Assembly: GCF_003312875.1 (NCBI RefSeq)
Contig: NZ_CP015163.1
Coordinates: 2,418,001-2,482,000, forward strand
DNA: 64,000 bases
Direction of reading: 5' to 3'
From: Amycolatopsis albispora
GTDB lineage: Bacteria; Actinomycetota; Actinomycetes; Mycobacteriales; Pseudonocardiaceae
Under the pieces are notes generated by a model that was not told the origin of the DNA, made no database searches, and worked only from the letters and a program-made list of their open reading frames with translations. The position numbers and the translations under genes are program-made. Shown here piece after piece: positions 58,332 through 64,000 of the stretch. The number at the start of each line of letters is the position of its first letter. Position 1 is the first letter of the stretch.

Positions 58332-59504
58332 TCAGGAGATGGGGACGGCCGTGGCCGGCGCCAGGCCGAACAACTGCTCACGCACCACGGACAGCGCCGA
58401 GTGCAGCGCGCCCGCCCGCACCGGGTTGCCGGGCACCGAGGCCAGGCCGACCGGCGTACGCGGGATGACCAGCTGGTGCAGTTCTCCGGCGACCAGCCCG
58501 GCCAGCACCGCACCACCCGCGCGGCTGACTTCCCCGCACAGCAGCACGGTTTCCGGGTCGACCACACTGACCACATTGGCCACGCCCATGGCCACGCGGC
58601 GGGCCAAGGCGGCCAGGAACGCCTGCCCGTCCTGTCCACTTCGGACAGCCTCACCGACCACCGCCCAGCCGGTGTCACCGCGGAAACCGTGGCGTGCGGC
58701 CAGTTCGACGATGGCGGGCGAGTCGACCAGGTCGCCGAAGCGCCCGCTTTCGCCGCCGTCGGTGCCCGGGATGCGCAGCCAGTCGATCTCACCGCCGCCA
58801 CCGGTGGCGCCACGCAGCAGCCGCCTGCCGACGACCACCGCGCCACCGACGCCTTCGCTGAGCCAGACCAGCACGAAGTCACGCAGCTCGGCGGCCTCAC
58901 CGGAGATCATTTCCTCCAGCGCCACCAGGTTCACGTCGTTCTCGATGGTCACGCCGACCCCGAGCGCTTCGCTGAGCTTGCCCGGCAGGTCGAACCCGGA
59001 CCAGCCGGGCAGGTGCGGCGCGGACTCCAGGTGCCCGGTCTTCGGGTTGAGCGCGCCCTGCGCGCCGATCACCACGTGCTTGAGGTCGTCCAGCGCCAGG
59101 TTCGCGCTCGCCGTCGCCGCGACCGTCGCCTCGCGGAAGGCACCCGCCACGTCGGCACCGGCCTCGACCGGCAGCGGCGCGCTGTACTCGGTGAGCACCT
59201 TGCCGGTGATGTCGGCGATGGCGAACTCGGCGCCGTGCGGGGTCAGGTCGACCGCGGCCACGTGCGCCACCGCGCCGTTGACCGACCAGAGCTGGGCCCG
59301 CGGGCCGCGCCCGCCCCCGCGCACGCCGTCCTTGACCACGATCCCGTCCTGCTCCAGGCGGGTCAGCAGCTGGGCGGTGGCCGGCTTGGACAGGCCGATC
59401 ACGTACTCCAGGTCGGATCTGGTCAGCGGCCCTTCGCGCAGCAACGTGTCGATCGCGGCGCGGTCGTTGATCTCGCGCAGCAGCCGTGGGCTTCCTGCTC
59501 GCAC
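58332..59504 (-). CDS. ROK-family transcriptional regulator
   Basis: A 390-residue regulator: winged helix at about 8-70 (PRLLREINDRAAIDTLLREG, PLTRSDLEYVIGLSKPATAQ) and a ROK sugar-kinase-like domain (about 80-385; VIGAQGALNPKTGHLESAPH, IENDVNLVALEEMISGEAAE). The usual ROK zinc motif CxCGxxGCxE is missing: GGGGEIDWLRIPGTDGGESG has no Cys. GTG start. It heads the seven-gene sugar operon and should respond to the imported sugar or its phosphate. Confidence 0.88.
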   Translation of the reverse strand: MRAGSPRLLREINDRAAIDTLLREGPLTRSDLEYVIGLSKPATAQLLTRLEQDGIVVKDGVRGGGRGPRAQLWSVNGAVAHVAAVDLTPHGAEFAIADITGKVLTEYSAPLPVEAGADVAGAFREATVAATASANLALDDLKHVVIGAQGALNPKTGHLESAPHLPGWSGFDLPGKLSEALGVGVTIENDVNLVALEEMISGEAAELRDFVLVWLSEGVGGAVVVGRRLLRGATGGGGEIDWLRIPGTDGGESGRFGDLVDSPAIVELAARHGFRGDTGWAVVGEAVRSGQDGQAFLAALARRVAMGVANVVSVVDPETVLLCGEVSRAGGAVLAGLVAGELHQLVIPRTPVGLASVPGNPVRAGALHSALSVVREQLFGLAPATAVPIS

Positions 59505-59516
59505 TGGGCGTCTCCC

Positions 59517-59610
59517 GGTAAATTAATCTGTTAACTTTCCAGACGGTTTCCGTCAGCGTAGTGAGCCCGGCCACAGCCGTCAACGGTTCACGCGAAGTTG
59601 GTTTAAACCA
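59517..59610. promoter_or_regulatory. Candidate operators upstream of ROK operon
   Basis: An AT-rich stretch at 59517-59538 (AAATTAATCTGTTAACTTT) lies just before the ROK start at 59504 and carries TTAA repeats, as at many ROK operators. Further up, TGGTTTAAACCA (59599-59610) is a perfect 12-base palindrome. Both lie in the divergent gap to the secreted protein gene at 59658. Confidence 0.5.
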
Positions 59611-59657
59611 CCTTCCGGCGGGTTCTGCCCGCGGTCGGCGGCTGGTACGAGATTCCC

Positions 59658-60497
59658 ATGCGCCTCAACAAGATTGTCGCCGCGTTCCTTCTGGTCCCCG
59701 CCCTCCTGCTCGCCGCCGCCCCCGCCCACGCCACCGGGCCGTGGCAGAAGATCGGCTCCGACGTGGCCCGCCCGCTCGACGAGAGCCAGGGCCTGGCCAC
59801 CATCGAACGCCCCGGTGGCACCACCATCCGCTACACCGGCATCGGCACCATTCCGCCGGGACTGGCCGCCCGCGGCTGGAACCACGTCGGCGACCCCGGC
59901 ACCGCGAAGGGCTACTACATCGAGCCGTACCAGCGCGACGACCGCGGCGCGAAGCTGTTCCGCGTGCAGGCCCCGGACGGTTCGTGGGCCGAGTACCAGC
60001 ACGCGCTGGAATCCTGGGAGGCCAGCAACAACTCGTTCGCCGCGGTCTCCCCCGACGGCGCGTGGATGGTCGCGGGCGAATGGGGCACGATGGACCGGCT
60101 CCTGGTGCACCCGACGCCGGGCATCGTCGCGAAGAACCCGGCGGAGAACCTGCCGTACGCCTTCTCCATCCGCCTCGACCGGCCCGTGCGTGACATCCAG
60201 GGCTGCGACTTCGTCACCGCGACCCAGCTGCTGTGCTCGTCCAACGATCCGGAAGGCGCGTTGTTCGGCATCAAGAAGCCGCTGCTGCAGGTGGATCTCG
60301 CCGGTGCGCTCGGCGGCTCGGACGTGACCGGCCGGGTCACCGCGCTGGGCCAGCTGCCGCTGGAGAGCGGCTGCTCCGGCGAGTTCGAAACCGAGGGCAT
60401 CGACTACGACGAACGCGACGGCACGCTGCGGGTGGTGGTGCTCTCCCCCGGCATCTGCATTGCCTTCGACAGCAAAACCTGGCGCTTCCGCCGCTGA
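59658..60497 (+). CDS. Secreted hypothetical protein
   Basis: A 279-residue exported protein. The N-terminal signal MRLNKIVAAFLLVPALLLAA ends near APAHAT (Ala-His-Ala, residues about 22-25). The mature part is rich in beta-strands (WEASNNSFAAVSPDGAWMVA, GEWGTMDRLLVHPTP) with Cys pairs near CDFVTATQLLCSS and GCSGEF ... PGICIAFDS, giving two possible disulfides. A WD/propeller-like or lectin-like fold is possible but not shown. Function unknown. Convergent with the ABC-F gene, 1 base apart. Confidence 0.6.
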   Translation: MRLNKIVAAFLLVPALLLAAAPAHATGPWQKIGSDVARPLDESQGLATIERPGGTTIRYTGIGTIPPGLAARGWNHVGDPGTAKGYYIEPYQRDDRGAKLFRVQAPDGSWAEYQHALESWEASNNSFAAVSPDGAWMVAGEWGTMDRLLVHPTPGIVAKNPAENLPYAFSIRLDRPVRDIQGCDFVTATQLLCSSNDPEGALFGIKKPLLQVDLAGALGGSDVTGRVTALGQLPLESGCSGEFETEGIDYDERDGTLRVVVLSPGICIAFDSKTWRFRR

Positions 60498-60498
60498 G

Positions 60499-62136
60499 TC
60501 AGCGTTCGGTGACCCGGCCCTCGGCCACTTCGAGGCGCCGGGTCACCTCTACGGCGTCCAACATGCGGCGGTCGTGCGTGACCAGCAGCAGCGTGCCGGA
60601 GTAGGACGCCAGCGCCGACTCCAGCTGCTCGATCGCCGGCAGGTCCAGGTGGTTGGTCGGCTCGTCGAGCACCAGCAGGTTCACCCCGCGCGCCTGGAGC
60701 AGCGCCAGCGCCGCGCGGGTGCGCTCGCCCGGGGAAAGGCTCGTCGCCGGGCGCAGCACGTGCGCCGCCTTCAGGCCGAACTTCGCCAGCAGCGTCCGGA
60801 CGTCGGCGGGCACCAGGTCCGGCACCTCGGCGGCGAACGCGTCGAGCAGGGTTTCTTCGCCGAAGAACAGCTTGCGCGCCTGGTCCACCTCACCGACGAC
60901 CACGCCGGAACCGAGCGCGCACTGCCCCTCGTCCGGTTCGATCCGGCCGAGCAGCGCGGCCAGCAGGGTGGACTTGCCCGCGCCGTTCGCGCCGGTGATC
61001 GCCACCCGGTCGGCCCAGTCGAGCTGGAGGTCCACCGGCCCTAGGGTGAACCCGCCCCGCCGCACCACCGCCGCCCGCGCGGTGGCGACCACCGCGCCCG
61101 ACCGCGGCGCGGCGGCGATCTCCATCCGCAGCTCCCACTCCTTGCGGGGCTCCTCCACCGCGTCCAGGCGCTCGATCATCCGCTCGGTCTGCTTGACCTT
61201 CGACGCCTGCTTCTCGGTGGCGTCCGCGCGGAACTTCTTCGCCATCTTGTCGCCGTCGGAGGACTTCCGGCGCGCGTTGCGCACGCCCTTGTCCATCCAG
61301 TTGCGCTGGGTCCGCGCCCGCGCTTCGAGCGCCGCGCGCGTGTCGGCGTACTCCTCGTACTCCTCGCGCGCGTGCCGCCGCGCGATGGCGCGTTCCTCCA
61401 AATAGGACTCGTAACCGCCGCCGTAGGAATTCACCTGCTGCTGCGCGAAATCCAGCTCGACCACGCGCGTCACCGTCCGGGCCAGGAACTCGCGGTCGTG
61501 GCTGACCAGCACGGTGCCCGCGCGCAGCCCGGCGACGAACTTCTCCAGCCGGTCGAGCCCGTCGAGGTCCAGGTCGTTGGTCGGCTCGTCGAGCAGGAAG
61601 ATGTCGTAGCGGCTGAGCAGCAGCGACGCCATGCCCGCGCGGGCGGCCTGCCCGCCGGAGAGCGCCGTCATCGCCTGGTCCAGCCCGACGTCCAGGCCCA
61701 CGTCGGCGACCACGTCGGCGGCGCGGTCCTCCAGGTCGGCACCACCGAGCGCGAGCCAGCGGTCCAGCGCGGTGGCGTAGGCGTCGTCGGCGCCCGGCCT
61801 GCCCTCGGTGAGCGCCTCGGTCGCCTCGTCGAGCGCGTGCTGCGCTTCGGCGACGCCGGTGCGGCGGGCCAGGAACTGCCGCACGGTCTCCCCCTGGCGG
61901 CGTTCCGGTTCCTGCGGCAGGTGCCCGACGGTCGCGCTCGGCGGGTTCAGCCGGATCGTGCCCTGCTCCGGCGGCACCAGCCCGGCCAGCGTGCGCAGCA
62001 GCGTCGACTTGCCTGCGCCGTTCGCCCCGACCAGGCCCACCACGTCGCCGGGGGCGACCACCAGGTCGAGCCCGGAGAACAGCACACGATCGCCGTGCCC
62101 GGCGGCCAGGTCCCTGGCGAGAAGAGTCGCACTCAT
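60499..62136 (-). CDS. ABC-F family ATPase
   Basis: A 545-residue protein with two ATPase domains and no membrane helix. Domain 1: GLVGANGAGKSTLLRTLAGL, TALSGGQAARAGMASLLLSR, FLLDEPTNDLDLDGLDRL. Domain 2: ITGANGAGKSTLLAALLGRI, TSLSPGERTRAALALLQARG, LVLDEPTNHLDLPAIEQL. A long charged linker (about 245-320: ERAIARRHAREEYEEYADTR) joins them, the part that reaches into the ribosome in this family. Members act in translation or protect ribosomes from antibiotics; which applies here is not clear. Confidence 0.88.
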   Translation of the reverse strand: MSATLLARDLAAGHGDRVLFSGLDLVVAPGDVVGLVGANGAGKSTLLRTLAGLVPPEQGTIRLNPPSATVGHLPQEPERRQGETVRQFLARRTGVAEAQHALDEATEALTEGRPGADDAYATALDRWLALGGADLEDRAADVVADVGLDVGLDQAMTALSGGQAARAGMASLLLSRYDIFLLDEPTNDLDLDGLDRLEKFVAGLRAGTVLVSHDREFLARTVTRVVELDFAQQQVNSYGGGYESYLEERAIARRHAREEYEEYADTRAALEARARTQRNWMDKGVRNARRKSSDGDKMAKKFRADATEKQASKVKQTERMIERLDAVEEPRKEWELRMEIAAAPRSGAVVATARAAVVRRGGFTLGPVDLQLDWADRVAITGANGAGKSTLLAALLGRIEPDEGQCALGSGVVVGEVDQARKLFFGEETLLDAFAAEVPDLVPADVRTLLAKFGLKAAHVLRPATSLSPGERTRAALALLQARGVNLLVLDEPTNHLDLPAIEQLESALASYSGTLLLVTHDRRMLDAVEVTRRLEVAEGRVTER

Positions 62137-62157
62137 GACAGCGCCGATGCTATCCGC

Positions 62158-62511
62158 TCAGGCCAGGAACTCCCGCAGCCCCATGCGGATGTGCTCGACG
62201 TGGAACACCGCCTCGTCGAGCAGCATCGCGACGTGGCTGTCGTAGAGGCTGTAGACCACGCTGCGGCCCTGGCGCCTGCCGGTGACCAGGTTCAGCGTGC
62301 GCAGCAGGCGGAGCTGGTGCGAGACCGCGGACTGCTCCATGCCCACCGCCTCCGCCAGCTCGGCCACCGAGCAGGCGCCGTGGCGCAGCGTGGTCAGGAT
62401 GAGCAGCCGGGACGGGGTGGCCAGCGCCTGCAGCGTGGCCGCGACGGCCGCCGCGCCCTCGGCGTCCAGTGACGCCGGAGGTGCCGCGCGGCCCTCGACC
62501 CCGTGTCCCAT
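62158..62511 (-). CDS. ArsR/SmtB metal-sensing repressor, alpha5-type site
   Basis: A 117-residue winged-helix repressor (TPSRLLILTTLRHGACSVAE, LAEAVGMEQSAVSHQLRLLR). The C-terminal helix has D91-x-H93-x10-H104-x2-H107, the alpha5 ligand set of zinc, nickel or cobalt sensors. The alpha3 Cys pair is missing. It probably releases DNA when loaded with metal. The target is not obvious: it lies 21 bases upstream of the ABC-F gene on the same strand and may only control itself or a distant transporter. Confidence 0.85.
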   Translation of the reverse strand: MGHGVEGRAAPPASLDAEGAAAVAATLQALATPSRLLILTTLRHGACSVAELAEAVGMEQSAVSHQLRLLRTLNLVTGRRQGRSVVYSLYDSHVAMLLDEAVFHVEHIRMGLREFLA

Positions 62512-62520
62512 CCCGTCATC

Positions 62521-64000
62521 CTAGACCGCGGGGTGCTCGTGCACCTTCGCGTACGCGCGCTCGCGGGCCTGCCGCTGTTCGTCGCCCAGCCCGCTGAACG
62601 CCGACCGGTCGGCCCCGCACGCGACGTCGTGGTGCGGGCGCGTGCCGTCCACCAGGAACCGGGTGACCGTGTTGTTCGCGCAGGCGTTCTCCGACAGGTA
62701 CGCGCCGTGCCCGCCCTGGTCGACGGTCACCATCCGGGCGCGGTCACCGAGCGCACGGCGCATCTCGCGTGCCCCGGCCAGCGGCGTCGCCGGGTCGCGC
62801 CGGTTCTGCACGATGAGCACAGTGGACGGTCCCGCATCGGTGATCCGCACCGGCGGCTCGGCCGGTTCGGCCGCCCAGAACGCACACGGCCAGATGTTCG
62901 CCGAGGCCGCGCCGAACATCGGGTAGCGCTTGCGGTCCTGCTCGACGTTGCGCTGGTAGGTCCGGACCTCCTCCGGCCAGTCGCTGTCACCGCACACCAC
63001 GTACAGCTGCGAGGACAGAAGGTTTCCCAGGTCCACCGCGGCCGCGGTGGTGGCCGGTGCGTCGGCGCGGTCCAGCGCCTGCCACTGCTGGGCGAGGACC
63101 GGGAAGTTCGCGTCCCCGTAGAGAGCGCCGAAGGTCAGGTGGCGGAACAACGCGCCATCGATCCCGGCCACCGGGTCGGCGTCGAGCTTCGCGGCCAGTT
63201 CGAAGTACTTCGCCTTGACCTCACGCGGTTTCCGGCCGAGTTCGTAGGTGCCGTCGCGATCGGCCGCCCAGCGCGCGAAGTCCGGGAAGCGGTCTTCCAT
63301 GCCCTGGCCGAGGCGACGCGCGCCGGCCGGGTCGAGCCCGCCGGTGCCGGTCGCGCTGTCCAGCACGATCCGGTCGGTGCGCTCGGGGAACAGCGTGGCG
63401 TAGACGGCACCGAGATAACTGCCGTACGAACCGCCGAAGTACGAGATCTTCGGCTCGCCGAGGGCTTCGCGGATCAGGTCCATGTCGCGCGCGGTGTTCG
63501 CGGTGGTGATGAACGGCAACCGCGGCCCGGAAACCGAAGCGGCGCACTGCTGCGCGAGCCCCTGCGCGACCTGGGCCCTGGACGCCACGTCGGCGGCGTC
63601 CTTCGCGTACGGCGGCACGTTGCTGACCAGCTGGTCCGGCCGCAGATCACAGGTGACCGGCGAACTCTGGCCGACGCCACGCGGGTCGAAGCCGATCAGG
63701 TCGTAGGTGTCGAGCACGCTCGCCGGCAGCCCGGCCGCCGCGAGATCGGCGGGCATGCTCAGCCCCGGGCCGCCCGGACCGCCGGGGTTGAGCAGCAGCA
63801 CACCGCGCCGCTGGGCCGGTTTTGCGCTGGGGAGCCGGGAAATCGCCAGTTCGAGCTGCTCACCGGCGGGGTTGCGGTGGTCCAGCGGAACGGTCAGCTT
63901 CGCGCACAGCAGCTGCGGCGAATCCGCGCACGGCGCCCACTGCGGTGCCGCCTCCGCCGCCTGGGCCTGCGGTGCCAGCACCACCACCGAAGCCGCCGTC
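62521..64000 (-). CDS. TAP-type secreted alpha/beta hydrolase (partial)
   Basis: A peptidase or esterase of the tripeptidyl-aminopeptidase family, cut by the window's right edge; the frame stays open to base 64000, so the true start is outside. The visible N-terminus is the end of a signal peptide (APQAQAAEAAPQWAPC). Catalytic Ser in YFGGSYGSYLGAVYATLFPE, Asp in IVQNRRDPATPLAGAREM, His in DQGGHGAYLSENACANN. The oxyanion segment LLLNPGGPGGPGLSMPADLA and DLIGFDPRGVGQSSPVTCDL are typical. Likely releases short peptides or esters outside the cell. Confidence 0.88.
   Translation of the reverse strand, partial: TAASVVVLAPQAQAAEAAPQWAPCADSPQLLCAKLTVPLDHRNPAGEQLELAISRLPSAKPAQRRGVLLLNPGGPGGPGLSMPADLAAAGLPASVLDTYDLIGFDPRGVGQSSPVTCDLRPDQLVSNVPPYAKDAADVASRAQVAQGLAQQCAASVSGPRLPFITTANTARDMDLIREALGEPKISYFGGSYGSYLGAVYATLFPERTDRIVLDSATGTGGLDPAGARRLGQGMEDRFPDFARWAADRDGTYELGRKPREVKAKYFELAAKLDADPVAGIDGALFRHLTFGALYGDANFPVLAQQWQALDRADAPATTAAAVDLGNLLSSQLYVVCGDSDWPEEVRTYQRNVEQDRKRYPMFGAASANIWPCAFWAAEPAEPPVRITDAGPSTVLIVQNRRDPATPLAGAREMRRALGDRARMVTVDQGGHGAYLSENACANNTVTRFLVDGTRPHHDVACGADRSAFSGLGDEQRQARERAYAKVHEHPAV

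Overview
The window is very GC-rich, densely packed, double-stranded-coded DNA from an actinomycete of the Pseudonocardiales, most like Amycolatopsis. Supporting signs are an EspG / PPE-like / DUF3558 type VII secretion accessory set, a gcvH-garA-ftsR-bifunctional nuclease-MerR neighbourhood in the mycobacterial order, F420-type luciferase-like oxidoreductases, a Zur-type set of zinc-free ribosomal proteins, and frequent GTG/TTG starts with GTGA/ATGA stop-start overlaps. I saw no rRNA, tRNA, CRISPR array, transposase or phage genes.

Layout. 1-3.6 kb: end of a Glu/Leu/Phe/Val dehydrogenase, then a four-gene ESX accessory operon on the minus strand. 3.8-12.8 kb: AcnR-like TetR regulator, TIGR03086 metalloprotein, two tandem CNNM/CorC-type membrane proteins, a 3-methyladenine glycosylase-like protein, an anchored repeat protein, a degenerate aldo/keto reductase, an MFS pump, an MmyB-type regulator and a SnoaL-like protein. 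12.8-17.7 kb: a tandem glycine riboswitch with no gene behind it, followed by MerR, an inserted TetR gene, bifunctional nuclease, ftsR, garA, gcvH and a CDP-alcohol phosphatidyltransferase. 17.8-24.1 kb: small secreted proteins, an acyl-CoA ligase, a dienoyl-CoA isomerase-like crotonase, an alpha/beta hydrolase, siroheme synthase and an ankyrin protein. 24.1-28 kb: a divergent zinc-starvation regulon around one Zur-like box, with a histidine-rich protein nearby. 28-34.6 kb: a minus-strand group with a neutral ceramidase, a sphingomyelinase-like phosphodiesterase, a GPH-type transporter and a sphingosine-1-phosphate lyase-like enzyme, together a candidate sphingolipid-degradation locus. 34.7-41 kb: F420 oxidoreductase, MpaB-type oxygenase and TetR, then the lower meta-cleavage enzymes (hydratase, acetaldehyde dehydrogenase, hydroxyoxovalerate aldolase) with an IclR regulator. 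41-51.6 kb: ABC exporter/TetR pair, GH3 enzyme, ApbE / FMN-binding / ferric-reductase flavinylation module beside a two-component system, PPOX and MBL-fold proteins. 51.7-59.5 kb: seven-gene ROK-ABC-GH4-sugar kinase operon. 59.6-64 kb: secreted protein, ABC-F ATPase, ArsR metal sensor and a TAP-type secreted hydrolase cut by the window edge.

The points I rate highest are the orphan glycine riboswitch at the place where gcvP normally lies, the clustered sphingolipid enzymes with a hairpin that can sequester the ceramidase ribosome-binding site, and two families of intergenic hairpin repeats: one found three times and only between convergent genes, the other with conserved ends and a variable core.
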